From Planctomycetota bacterium (lineage in GTDB: Bacteria; Planctomycetota; Planctomycetia; Pirellulales; Pirellulaceae): a DNA stretch of 37,347 bases. The notes beneath the pieces were generated by a model. That model was not told where the DNA came from. It did no database searches and saw only the letters and a list, made by a program, of their open reading frames with translations. Made by a program: the position numbers and the translations under genes. The stretch spans positions 1 through 37,347 of the forward strand of contig JAQCHP010000039.1 of the NCBI GenBank assembly GCA_027619595.1, given 5' to 3'. Below are positions 8,184-16,230 of the stretch, one piece after another; positions within the stretch are counted from its first letter, which is position 1; each line of letters begins with the position of its first letter.

Positions 8184-9863
8184 ATGCTTCGCGTGGGATT
8201 ATTGCTAGAAACGATGATGGTGCCCCGCTGGGCTGCCGCGATGCTGCGCACTATCCAGGAGAGCAATTACGCGAGTATCGAACTGCTCATTCGCAACGCT
8301 ACGCCACGTCCCACCTCTACGCCCGTCCTCCAGAAACTCGCCTCGAACTGGTACAAATTGCCCCAGGTAGCGCTGCGACATTGCCTTGAATTTGGTGAGC
8401 GACTGCTGGACGGCGACCAAAAACTGTTGGACCCTTTTGTACCCGAGCCCCTCCCCGCACCGTACCTACAGATCCCAAGTATTGACGTCCTGCCGATCCG
8501 CAAAGAATTTTCGGACTATTTGACACCGGAAGACATCCAACGCATACGAGAATTCAACCTGGACGTCATCTTGCGAATCGGATTCCGCATCTTGCGTGGC
8601 GAGGTCCTAAGCACTCCGAAATTCGGAATTTGGTCACTGCACCACGGGGATAATTTGGTAAGCCGCGGCGGTCCGGCCGGGTTTTGGGAATCGATGGAAG
8701 GCCGGCCAACCACCGGCATCACACTACAAATCCTCACGGAAGACCTCGACAACGGTCAGGTTCTGGCACGTTCGAATGTCGCAACCAACCGCTGGTCCGT
8801 TAAAGAAAACCGGGCCAACTTATTCTGGAAATCGACGCAAATTATCCCACGCAAACTAGAAGAACTCCACCGTCACGGCGCCGAAGAATTTCAACGTCGC
8901 ACGGCACTGCGAAACCCACACCCACACTCCTACTGCCAAAGACTGTACAAGTCGCCCACAAATTGGCAACTTCTGCGACTACTTGCCAAGAAATTCGTCG
9001 CCAAGTCAGCGAACCACGTCTTGGAAAAAAGCACAACCAATCGCTGGGTTCTGCTCCACCGATTCGGAGATGACCTTTCCAGTTCTTTTTGGCGATATCG
9101 CCGTATCTCGCCACCTCCAGGCAGATACTGGGCGGATCCTCATGTACTTCAAAGGAATGGACTTTATTACATTTTTTTTGAAGACTATTGCCTAGCGAAA
9201 AAACGCGGCAGGATCTCCGTCATCGCCATGGATGATCAGGGGCGCACGTCGAAACCCACCAACGTGCTGGAACTCGATCAACACCTCTCGTATCCGTTCG
9301 TCTTCGAATGGAAAAACGAAACGTATATGATCCCCGAGACTGGTGCGCGCAGGACCGTTGAACTCTACCGCTGCACGCGATTTCCCGATCAGTGGGAGCA
9401 CGTCATGAACCTCATGGAAAATGTGCATCTGGTCGACGCTACCTTATATTATGATGATCAACGATGGTGGATGTTCGCGGCAAGGGCAGAGCGTTTGCGC
9501 GGTTCGCATTCCGACGAAGCGGTACTTTACTACGCAGACGACTTTCGCACGAAGGATTGGCAACCGCATCCCGACAATCCGATTGCCGAATATGTTTCAG
9601 CGTCGCGGCCCGCTGGAGCGCTGTTCCGGTGGCACGGCCGACTCTATCGGCCCGTGCAGGACTGCTCACTTCGATACGGCTACGGATTTCGTTTGTGTGA
9701 GATAACTCACCTTTCGACCGACACCTTCCGAGAACAGGTGGTCGACTCGGTCACGCCGCACTGGGATTCTCACGTGATCGGAACGCATACCTTTAACCAC
9801 ACCGGACGACTCACTGTGATCGACGCTCAAGAGCGTAAATGGCGCTGGTCACGCTGGCGGTAA
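8184..9863 (+). CDS. Formyltransferase-like plus beta-propeller (GH43-like) glycosyltransferase-type protein
   Basis: A 559-residue cytosolic protein without a signal peptide. Residues about 1-240 resemble a formyltransferase Rossmann domain, with 'VDVLPIRKEF'-type spacing, 'IRIGFRILRGEVLSTPKFG', the signature-like 'WSLHHGDNL' and 'RGGPAGFWE'. Residues about 280-559 look like the five-bladed propeller seen in GH43/68-type proteins, with repeated blade motifs 'RYWADPHVLQRNGLYYIFFED', 'SYPFVFEWKNETYMIPET', 'LVDATLYYDDQRWWMFAA' and 'SRPAGALFRWHGRLYRPVQD'. This domain pair is known from bacterial relatives of the plant glucosamine inositolphosphorylceramide transferase family. The substrate here is unknown; a role in glycolipid or surface glycan assembly is inference. 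The ATG at 8184 follows GGAG at 6-base spacing. Confidence 0.8.
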   Translation: MLRVGLLLETMMVPRWAAAMLRTIQESNYASIELLIRNATPRPTSTPVLQKLASNWYKLPQVALRHCLEFGERLLDGDQKLLDPFVPEPLPAPYLQIPSIDVLPIRKEFSDYLTPEDIQRIREFNLDVILRIGFRILRGEVLSTPKFGIWSLHHGDNLVSRGGPAGFWESMEGRPTTGITLQILTEDLDNGQVLARSNVATNRWSVKENRANLFWKSTQIIPRKLEELHRHGAEEFQRRTALRNPHPHSYCQRLYKSPTNWQLLRLLAKKFVAKSANHVLEKSTTNRWVLLHRFGDDLSSSFWRYRRISPPPGRYWADPHVLQRNGLYYIFFEDYCLAKKRGRISVIAMDDQGRTSKPTNVLELDQHLSYPFVFEWKNETYMIPETGARRTVELYRCTRFPDQWEHVMNLMENVHLVDATLYYDDQRWWMFAARAERLRGSHSDEAVLYYADDFRTKDWQPHPDNPIAEYVSASRPAGALFRWHGRLYRPVQDCSLRYGYGFRLCEITHLSTDTFREQVVDSVTPHWDSHVIGTHTFNHTGRLTVIDAQERKWRWSRWR

Positions 9864-9935
9864 TTCGCAGGCCGACTTTACGGTCTCGAATGCCTGCCAT
9901 TTTTGTGGTGGAATCTGGTTGACGCTGGTTATCAC

Positions 9936-12644
9936 TCAGGGCGTCGATTCTTGTTCCTGGGTGAGCGATTCAAGAGACTCCCGCAACCCTTTAGCCACGC
10001 GATCGCCACCGCCGATAAAGAGCCGGGCTACTTTCCCCTCCCGGTCGATCACGACCGTCTGCGGAATCGAGCGAGCTTCATAGGCATGGGCGGCAACGCC
10101 ATCACGGTCCAACACAACCGTCGGATGGAGGTCGATGCGCTCCAAGAGACTGCGAATCGTGGCAGCATCTTCTTCCAAGTTGATGGCTATCAACTCCACG
10201 TCGCGACTGGCGAATTCATCGACCACCCCCTGCAATTCTGGCATCCACTGCACGCAGGGGGCACACCATGTTGCCCAAAAATCAAGGACCACAATTTTTC
10301 CCCGACGGGAGTTGAGAATGAATTTCGCCCCGTCCAACAATTCAAGTTCGATCGCCGGAGCGGGCTGTCCGACGAGACTCGATTCCCGCCCGGCAGTATC
10401 GGTTGGACTTTCCGGGGACTGACTCACATACCGTGGCTCCACTGCAGGACTTAGCTTCCAACGATGGAAGCTAAGTCGGGCCGCTTCTCGCTCAATGAGT
10501 TCTCCAATCAGCAGTTGGTCGACATTTCTTAAATCTACCTTCACTTCTCCCAATACCGGCCCTGTCCCCGATAATGTCGAATCTACCAGGGCGGTGGGGA
10601 GCATCGTGACGCGTACGCCATCCCCTTGGACTGCCTGGACCCTACCTGGACTAGATTTGGGGATTTCTGATTTTTCTTCCTCATGCAACCACGTGATAAA
10701 CGCAACGTGCTCGCGAGGAATTTCCTTCGTCTCCAAGTGCACTTCGGTAGTAACAAATTCTTCGTCCATCGCAACCACGCGTGTCCGTAGAAAATCACCG
10801 CTCCTGGACTGAATCAAATGCGTTGGAGGAACATCTCGCTGCGCACGTGGGAGTGTTAGCAATCGCTGTCGCTTGGCCCGAGGCGGTACAATTTGCGGTT
10901 TTCCTTTGGTTAACACTACCGCCTGGATATCTTCCTGACGAATAAACGACGCGGCAGTAACTTCCGCGGAGAATTCAACGCCTTCTTCATTAATCCCCTT
11001 CACATCACAGGCAAACGAATCTCCCGTTCGCAAGTGAATCGTGTGTCCCACTTGCGACGCGGCACGACGTGATCGGTTGAATACACGGAGAAGGCTACCA
11101 ACAACGCTTGTGTTTTCTTCCGGATGGGGCTCCGATTGTGGCTCGCGGTACACGATACGACCGGCAGCTCCTCGGCTGAGCGGACTCGCATTTGCGCTGC
11201 CCGATGGCTGCCAAACAAGTTGCGAACGATCCCCTTCCACCTGAACGCCGGCAAGGTTCCCGGGGACGACCTGCCCATTAAGTTCGAGCAACCCACGGCC
11301 AGAATATTCGTTCCCCACGGCATTCGTCGGATCCTTTTGCGGATCACACCGAATCGACAAAACTTGTTCTAACGGCAATCGAACCGGTGAGTCGATGTCT
11401 CGATGCAACAGAACCAACTTGCCGCCCTCCGTAGCAGTGACCTCGCCACTCAAATGCGTGTCAGTATCAAGCGACACTCGCACGTTTCCAGGCGGCGTCA
11501 CAATCTCTTTAGTTCCAAACACAATCGCATCCACCTGCTCGGCAGGAACGGACACCACACCGGACGGTCCCATGACGACAAATTCTTTAGTCGTCGCGTC
11601 GTAACGCTGTGTTTCTCCCTCCAAAATTTCTCCGTTGATACGGTAGATACACGGATGGTCCGTCGCTTGAGCCACGGGGGCCAATCCGTTCCAGCGTGAG
11701 ACCTGTACGCGTTCCAACTTGAGGCCCCGTTTCTTTGCATCAATGCGGATCCCAGTTCCCGAACTGCCTAGTACCGACAATTGTCCGACTGGCTTCTGAC
11801 TGTCGTCCACTGCGATGGCCTGACCAGTGTCCTGGTTGATATAGAGCACAAGGTGCAGTCGCTTCTGCTCGGGCGCAATCGATTGTACCAAGACAACATC
11901 GGCCGCGTCGTCCAATTCTCGCACGAGCACAATTTCGTCGCCCCAAGATTCCAAGCGCAAAGCACGCTGCGCATGGACACGAATTCGCCCCACGCCAACC
12001 GCAATCGAGAATTCGGGGCGTTGTTCCCAGGACACCTCCAATTCGATGCGTGCTTGTTGCGGAATATTCAAGTCGCCAAAAAGACTTGCGTTTTCAGCGA
12101 TTGCCAGTGGACGTCCCGCTTCGTCGCGCCATGAGTTTTCGGATGCCATCCACTGGTCCAAACCATGGGGACCGAAGTAAATAAAATTTGTAGATGCGAG
12201 GTGCGGAAGAAGGCGGTGTACCGCCGATCGCGCGAGTATAAATTTTCCATGCGGAGAATGCAATTCGAGAATTGTATCGTCTAGCCGTACGACGCTACCA
12301 TAAAGCAGGTCGCCATTTGCTAACTGACACGACATGCTTCGATCGGGCGCGCGCCGGGACCGGTTCTCGGAAAAACGGATCCCTTTGACCCGACTCGTGG
12401 CAAAATCAAATGCCTTGTCGAAACCGGTCATCGACCAGCGTAAGACGCCCGATCGGTCACAGTCCTCGAGTTTTCCGGCGAGAAATCTCCCGTCTGCCAG
12501 TTCCAGGTGGCCGTCACGGCACGTCGCATCGGCTGGTAATGCGCCGGTTGCGGTACTCAACACCACTAAAATCCCCAACAAGGCGCACTCGTAGGTCGAT
12601 CTTCGAAATAGGAGTGAATTCGCGACCATCCTGTTTTGTTGCAT
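9936..12644 (-). CDS. Exported 902-residue protein with C-terminal TlpA-like thioredoxin domain
   Basis: A signal peptide is visible ('LLGILVVLSTATGALPADA'). The long N-terminal part (about residues 40-760) is beta-rich, with repeated short units of the type 'LELADGRFLAGKLEDC', 'CQLANGDLLYGSVVRLDD', 'IYRINGEILEGETQRYD' and 'HLRTGDSFACDVKGINEEG'. Each reads as 'x.NGD.L.G.v..', suggesting a string of small repeats. Residues about 765-902 are a thioredoxin-fold domain of the TlpA/ResA type: 'GQPAPAIELELLDGAKF', 'VVLDFWATWCAPCVQWMPEL' with the CxxC at 794-797, and the cis-Pro loop 'SIPQTVVID'. So it probably acts outside the cytoplasmic membrane in thiol-disulfide chemistry. The fusion partner is unrecognised. 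It is convergent with the preceding gene. Confidence 0.82.
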   Translation of the reverse strand: MQQNRMVANSLLFRRSTYECALLGILVVLSTATGALPADATCRDGHLELADGRFLAGKLEDCDRSGVLRWSMTGFDKAFDFATSRVKGIRFSENRSRRAPDRSMSCQLANGDLLYGSVVRLDDTILELHSPHGKFILARSAVHRLLPHLASTNFIYFGPHGLDQWMASENSWRDEAGRPLAIAENASLFGDLNIPQQARIELEVSWEQRPEFSIAVGVGRIRVHAQRALRLESWGDEIVLVRELDDAADVVLVQSIAPEQKRLHLVLYINQDTGQAIAVDDSQKPVGQLSVLGSSGTGIRIDAKKRGLKLERVQVSRWNGLAPVAQATDHPCIYRINGEILEGETQRYDATTKEFVVMGPSGVVSVPAEQVDAIVFGTKEIVTPPGNVRVSLDTDTHLSGEVTATEGGKLVLLHRDIDSPVRLPLEQVLSIRCDPQKDPTNAVGNEYSGRGLLELNGQVVPGNLAGVQVEGDRSQLVWQPSGSANASPLSRGAAGRIVYREPQSEPHPEENTSVVGSLLRVFNRSRRAASQVGHTIHLRTGDSFACDVKGINEEGVEFSAEVTAASFIRQEDIQAVVLTKGKPQIVPPRAKRQRLLTLPRAQRDVPPTHLIQSRSGDFLRTRVVAMDEEFVTTEVHLETKEIPREHVAFITWLHEEEKSEIPKSSPGRVQAVQGDGVRVTMLPTALVDSTLSGTGPVLGEVKVDLRNVDQLLIGELIEREAARLSFHRWKLSPAVEPRYVSQSPESPTDTAGRESSLVGQPAPAIELELLDGAKFILNSRRGKIVVLDFWATWCAPCVQWMPELQGVVDEFASRDVELIAINLEEDAATIRSLLERIDLHPTVVLDRDGVAAHAYEARSIPQTVVIDREGKVARLFIGGGDRVAKGLRESLESLTQEQESTP

Positions 12645-12821
12645 AACAGCACTTCTCGGAAGTCAAGTGATCTCTATCGCAAATACCAATATGTCATTCG
12701 CCAATTGTATCACGTATTCGATCGTGCCAGTACCTTCGCCCCGCACCTCAGGTCTGCAAAGCCCCACAAAACGCTTATACTGGCGTGTGCCATTCACCGC
12801 TTGCCCCCTGGGAATAACAGG

Positions 12822-13679
12822 ATGAAACGTGCCCTCGCAAACTTCTTTGTTCTGATCACAATGTCACTTACCGGGTTCTGCGCCGAACCACAAGCTACGA
12901 CGAACGTCGCTTCCAGCGGAACGCGCCCAGGCGAAGAACGATCCGACAACGGAATCCAGGTTCCGCTTCTCTGGTGTCCGAGTGGCAAGTTCACGATGGG
13001 AAGTCCGGCGTCGGAGGAGGAACGAGACACGGACGAGGAACAAGTTGCCGTCGAGATATCCCAAGGATTTTGGCTAGGAAAATTCGAAGTAACTCAGGGG
13101 AATTGGGAACGCGTGATGGGTGCTGTGCCGCGCCCCCCAGTCGAATGCGTTCGATACGGCGATTTGTATCCGATCGTCAACGTGACCTACGTGCAAGCAC
13201 TGGAATTTTGTGTGAAACTTACCGAGTCGGAAGCTGTTGCCGGTCGTTTAAAGGGACAGGAATCGTACCGATTGCCAACGGAAGCGGAGTGGGAATACGC
13301 ATGCCGCGCCGGTACGACCACGAGCTACAGCTTTGGAAACGATGCAGCCCAACTGGCGGAATACGCCTGGTATCAAAAGAACACATCCGCTGCCGGCGAA
13401 GAGTTCGCCCACCAAGTCGGCCTGAAGCGAGCCAATCCGTGGGGCTTCCACGATCTCCATGGAAACATGTTTGAATGGTGTCTCGACGCCTATACACCGT
13501 CACTCCCGGGTGGACGCGACCCACTGCACCAAGACGGTTCGACGGTGGTGGTGCGTGGCGGATGTTGGGACTACAACCCGCGAGATGCACGTTCCGCAGA
13601 TCGTTTCGGAAACCTGGGTCCCGATTGGAAAAGCGTCAACGTGGGCTTTCGAATCGTATTAAGTTCCTCCGGCCACTGA
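12822..13679 (+). CDS. Exported formylglycine-generating-enzyme-like (SUMF1/FGE-sulfatase) protein
   Basis: A 285-residue protein. The frame is open from 12636, but a signal peptide starts at ATG 12822 ('MKRALANFFVLITMSLTGFC'), which fixes the start. The rest is a single FGE-sulfatase fold domain with the family landmarks 'SGKFTMGSPASEEERDTDE', 'ISQGFWLGKFEVTQGNWERVMG', 'YRLPTEAEWEYACRAGTTT', 'NPWGFHDLHGNMFEWC', 'VVRGGCWDYNPRDARSADR' and 'VGFRIVL'. True formylglycine enzymes activate sulfatases by oxidising a Cys with a copper-binding Cys pair. Many bacterial homologues with only this fold do other things, and there is no sulfatase in the window, so sulfatase activation is not established. 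It is divergent from the thioredoxin-tailed gene and convergent with aroF. Confidence 0.88.
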   Translation: MKRALANFFVLITMSLTGFCAEPQATTNVASSGTRPGEERSDNGIQVPLLWCPSGKFTMGSPASEEERDTDEEQVAVEISQGFWLGKFEVTQGNWERVMGAVPRPPVECVRYGDLYPIVNVTYVQALEFCVKLTESEAVAGRLKGQESYRLPTEAEWEYACRAGTTTSYSFGNDAAQLAEYAWYQKNTSAAGEEFAHQVGLKRANPWGFHDLHGNMFEWCLDAYTPSLPGGRDPLHQDGSTVVVRGGCWDYNPRDARSADRFGNLGPDWKSVNVGFRIVLSSSGH

Positions 13680-13758
13680 TCCCGTCGCAGTCCGCACGGC
13701 ATCTTTTTGGCGCGTTCCCTCGATGCCTTCGTTGTTCAATGGCCGCACGTTATCACTG

Positions 13759-14772
13759 TCATAGTTCCACGCCAACAGCGGCAGCCACTCGACGACAGCG
13801 GGCCATCATTTGCGAAAACTGGTCATATGTCAGTGACTGATAACCGTCGCTCAGTGCACGCTCCGGCTGCGGATGGACCTCAACGATAATCCCGTCGGCA
13901 GCGATGGCAACGGCGGCCACGGCCATGTCCGGCACCATCCAGGCGTGCCCCGTACCGTGGCTGGGATCAATCACGACCGGCAGGTGGGTCTTCTCGTGCA
14001 GGTACGTAACCGTCGCCAAAGGCAACGTAAACCGCGTGTGGGATTCGAATGTCCGAATGCCCCGTTCGCACAACATGACGCGCGGATTGCCCGCATCGAG
14101 AATGTATTCTGCGGCTAACAATAGCTCCTCTAGTGTGGCACTGGGGCCACGCTTGAGCAATATCGCGCGATCGGTCTTTCCCACAGCCTCGAGCAGGCGA
14201 TAATTTTGCATGTTGCGCGCCCCCACTTGCAACACGTCGGCGTAACGAGCCACAAGTTCGACATCCTCTGTCGACATCACTTCGGTGACCACGGCCAGCC
14301 CCGTCTCATCACGTGCCATGGCCATTAGCTTCAATCCAACTTCCTTGAGCCCTTGGAAGCTGTAAGGGCTAGTCCGCGGCTTGAAGGCTCCGCCCCGGAG
14401 CGCCGTCGCACCGGCTGCCTTAACGGCCCGCGCGGCGGAAAGAATTTGCTCCTCGGTCTCCACCGAACAAGGACCAGCGATCACACCACAATGCCCGCCA
14501 CCGACGCGCAACCCACCGGCAACGACTTGCGTGGGCTCAGGCCTTAACTCACGACTAGCCATCTTATAGGGAGCCAAGATCGGCACGACCTCCGCCACCC
14601 CGGGAGCCGACTCAAGCGAAGCCTTCGCCTGCTTCCGGTCATCTCCAACCGCCGCTACGACTGTCCGTTCCGTCCCGACAATCACGTGGCTCTTTAGATT
14701 CATTGACTCGATCAGGGCCACCACGTGTTGAACCTGGTCCGAGCCAGCGTTTTTCTTCATTACAACGATCAT
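13759..14772 (-). CDS. aroF: 3-deoxy-7-phosphoheptulonate (DAHP) synthase, AroF/AroA-beta type
   Basis: Catalyses the first step of the shikimate pathway, joining phosphoenolpyruvate and erythrose 4-phosphate. It is 337 residues, the usual length of the type I-beta enzymes that carry an N-terminal ferredoxin-like (ACT-like) regulatory domain (here about residues 1-70, starting 'MIVVMKKNAGSDQVQ'). The barrel follows with 'VIAGPCSVETEEQ', the active-site 'LRGGAFKPRTSPYSFQG', 'VLQVGARNMQNY', 'ILLKRGPSATLEE', 'LCERGIRTFE', 'VVIDPSHGTGH' and 'VEVHPQPERALSDGYQSL'. The ATG at 14772 has GGGAG nine bases upstream. The gene stands alone; expression appears to be governed by the attenuator at 14843-14985, which fits end-product control by aromatic amino acids. 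Whether the enzyme is also inhibited through the N-terminal domain cannot be read from sequence. Confidence 0.96.
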   Translation of the reverse strand: MIVVMKKNAGSDQVQHVVALIESMNLKSHVIVGTERTVVAAVGDDRKQAKASLESAPGVAEVVPILAPYKMASRELRPEPTQVVAGGLRVGGGHCGVIAGPCSVETEEQILSAARAVKAAGATALRGGAFKPRTSPYSFQGLKEVGLKLMAMARDETGLAVVTEVMSTEDVELVARYADVLQVGARNMQNYRLLEAVGKTDRAILLKRGPSATLEELLLAAEYILDAGNPRVMLCERGIRTFESHTRFTLPLATVTYLHEKTHLPVVIDPSHGTGHAWMVPDMAVAAVAIAADGIIVEVHPQPERALSDGYQSLTYDQFSQMMARCRRVAAAVGVEL

Positions 14773-14842
14773 GTCGAAAATCTCCCATCTTTGAGTGTGT
14801 ACGAAACAACTGTGGCGACAAACAACCCCGTGACCCTCAACG

Positions 14843-14875
14843 AAAAAACCCCGAGACGTCAGTGACTTCTCGGGG
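14843..14875 (-). terminator. Attenuator terminator (3:4 hairpin) in the aroF leader
   Basis: On the minus strand the arms CCCCGAGA and TCTCGGGG (plus-strand 14868-14875 and 14849-14856) form a perfect 8-bp stem. The loop can extend the helix by a further GTC/GAC pairing. Six T residues follow immediately (A run at 14843-14848 on the plus strand). It is a textbook intrinsic terminator, but it lies upstream of aroF in the same direction, 70 bases before the start codon, with no gene ending at it; the preceding minus-strand gene stops at 15028, before the leader peptide. That placement marks it as an attenuator rather than an end-of-gene terminator. Confidence 0.9.
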
Positions 14876-14969
14876 CCTTGCTGTGGGGATGTGGTCAGAT
14901 AGCAATAAAGCTAGGTGCACCCTCCGGCCCCGCTACGAAAGCGGGCGTATAGCCAATAACCGAAGGTGC
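14871..14969 (-). promoter_or_regulatory. aroF attenuator: competing 1:2 and 2:3 (antiterminator) hairpins
   Basis: Segment 2 on the minus strand (CGGGGCC, plus-strand 14926-14932) is the exact complement of GGCCCCG (14871-14877), which overlaps the 5' arm of the terminator; this 7-bp all-G/C pairing would block termination. Alternatively, segment 2 folds back on the leader-peptide coding region: GCACCTTC (14962-14969) with GAGGGTGC (14917-14924, one G-U pair) and CCCGCT (14940-14945) with AGCGGG (14929-14934). The aromatic codons lie in or just before that 1:2 hairpin. A ribosome stalled there would free segment 2 for antitermination. This is the logic of the trp and phe attenuators; its use here is inferred from sequence. 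Confidence 0.85.
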
Positions 14970-14985
14970 CGTGAATGTTGATCAT
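14911..14985 (-). CDS. aroF leader peptide rich in Phe, Tyr and Trp
   Basis: A 24-codon frame from ATG 14985 to TAG 14911. It begins 'MINIHGTFGYWLYARF' and ends 'RSGAGGCT'. Residues 8-16 hold Phe8, Tyr10, Trp11, Tyr13 and Phe16: five aromatic residues in nine, covering all three aromatic amino acids, the end products of the pathway that aroF opens. An in-frame upstream ATG at 15000 would add five residues. No good ribosome site precedes either ATG. The peptide is presumably not functional as a protein; its translation should sense charged tRNA-Phe, tRNA-Tyr and tRNA-Trp. The aromatic cluster, the following hairpins and the position together make chance unlikely. Confidence 0.85.
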   Translation of the reverse strand: MINIHGTFGYWLYARFRSGAGGCT

Positions 14986-14991
14986 GCGGTC

Positions 14992-15020
14992 ATTATGCAT
15001 TATCGAGGCGCCCCACACAA
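14992..15020 (-). promoter_or_regulatory. Candidate promoter for the aroF leader
   Basis: On the minus strand TTGTGT (15015-15020) and CATAAT (14992-14997) are separated by 17 bases, resembling a sigma-70-type -35/-10 pair. Transcription would then begin close to the leader ATG at 14985, giving a very short or absent untranslated stretch, which would fit the lack of a ribosome binding site. GATAAT at 14998-15003 is an alternative -10. Planctomycete promoters are poorly defined, so confidence is low. Confidence 0.3.
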
Positions 15021-15027
15021 GATGCTC

Positions 15028-15726
15028 CTACCCGGAATGGTGCCGACGTTGCACGGGACGATTCGCCCTCGTTTCGTGCGTCTTGCGGTAACCATGCTCA
15101 ATCGCAAACCATTCTGCGTACCGCTCACGGTCCGTATAGCTTGAATTGCGTTGATCCAGCAAATGACCCAATTCGTGGATCAGAATATTATTCAGGTAGA
15201 AGTCCTTCACGGTTGCCTCCGACCAAGTCAGCTGCCAACTGCAAGGGGGAACCTCCCGCCACTGGCCACCATACATACGAGCCTCGTTGTACTGAGCCGG
15301 CGACGGTGACCGCGCGTAGAATTCTGTCAACGAGCTTTCGATCGGATACAGATACAGGGTCGAACCCCATTGCATCCCATAACAGGGAAAACTCTGCTTC
15401 TTGCGCGTGATGCGGCTCAGTTGCACCACTTCCAATGATTCCAGCATGTAAGCTGGCAGTTGGGCTAGCCGCTCGCGAATCTCCGGTTCGGTTACCACAT
15501 GTCGATAACCGTCTCCAGGCTTCTGTACTACGACTCGATAATTCCCATCATTGGTCTCGCGTGGTTCGTACCAGTCCTCAGGCGGAGAGAATGCACCCCG
15601 CTCATTGCGTCCGTTCCCGCGCGCCCGTTGACTCAATGCCGAGTTATGACGAAACTTCCTAGCGAAGGAACCCGCGTTGGGAACCGCTTGCCGAATGTTC
15701 TTGCGTAAGTTAGTACGATGGTGCAT
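15028..15726 (-). CDS. Putative zinc metallopeptidase-like protein (HELGH motif)
   Basis: I chose the ATG at 15726, with GAGG nine bases upstream, giving 232 residues; the frame extends to a GTG at 15741. The C-terminal part holds 'NNILIHELGHLLDQRNSSY' followed by 'DRERYAEWFAIEHGY'. This is an HExxH zinc motif, with Glu residues (AEWFAIEHG) about 20-25 positions later that could supply the third ligand as in gluzincins. The N-terminal third is basic and looks disordered, without a signal peptide. No known peptidase family can be named with confidence. It lies immediately upstream of the aroF attenuator on the same strand and could contribute read-through transcription. Its substrate and role are unknown. 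Confidence 0.7.
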   Translation of the reverse strand: MHHRTNLRKNIRQAVPNAGSFARKFRHNSALSQRARGNGRNERGAFSPPEDWYEPRETNDGNYRVVVQKPGDGYRHVVTEPEIRERLAQLPAYMLESLEVVQLSRITRKKQSFPCYGMQWGSTLYLYPIESSLTEFYARSPSPAQYNEARMYGGQWREVPPCSWQLTWSEATVKDFYLNNILIHELGHLLDQRNSSYTDRERYAEWFAIEHGYRKTHETRANRPVQRRHHSG

Positions 15727-15952
15727 CTGCAGGAGCCTCACTACAAGCCAGGGCGGACCAAACCGCCCTTGGGAGACACCTCCATGCTACTTGGGCGTCC
15801 AGTCTAAATTCAAGTGTATATTTATAAGTTATTTCTACATAAGGACTTACGAAATTCGACCGATTGTCCAGCGAGGGGCAAACCGGTTCCGAGAATACGA
15901 TTTCCCCTCCTAACCCCTACGTCCGTCACCTGACAACTGCGCGAGAAACTGG

Positions 15953-16222
15953 ATGCCAAACTCCTACCAAGTCACGGTCTATACGCGTTCCGGATGCCAT
16001 TTGTGCGACGATGCGATCCACCTCATTCAACAACACGGCATTGAACCGCGACTCGTCGACATTGATGCCGACGAGACCTTGCGAGGGCAATTTGATTCGT
16101 GCGTTCCGGTAGTCGAGATCGACGGCAAGATCCGATTTCGCGGAAAAGTGCAGCCACTGCTTCTGAAACGGATTCTTCGACCAGTCGCCGATCCGCGTAC
16201 ACGAACGGGCCTACCGGAATGA
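15953..16222 (+). CDS. Glutaredoxin-family protein
   Basis: An 89-residue protein with the glutaredoxin/thioredoxin-like start 'YQVTVYTRSGCHLCDDAIHL', giving a CxxC redox pair at Cys15 and Cys18. A conserved 'VPVVEIDGKIRFRGKV' (cis-Pro region, then the beta-hairpin) follows. It is shorter than classical glutaredoxins and matches the small cytosolic glutaredoxin-like (DUF836-type) proteins whose electron donor is uncertain. It ends eight bases before thiO and is almost certainly co-transcribed with it. The upstream 200-base gap to the divergent metallopeptidase gene contains an AT-rich segment near 15805-15840 that could hold a promoter, and a 7-bp hairpin (AGGGCGG/CCGCCCT) near 15750-15770. 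Confidence 0.82.
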   Translation: MPNSYQVTVYTRSGCHLCDDAIHLIQQHGIEPRLVDIDADETLRGQFDSCVPVVEIDGKIRFRGKVQPLLLKRILRPVADPRTRTGLPE

Positions 16223-16230
16223 GTTGCTGA

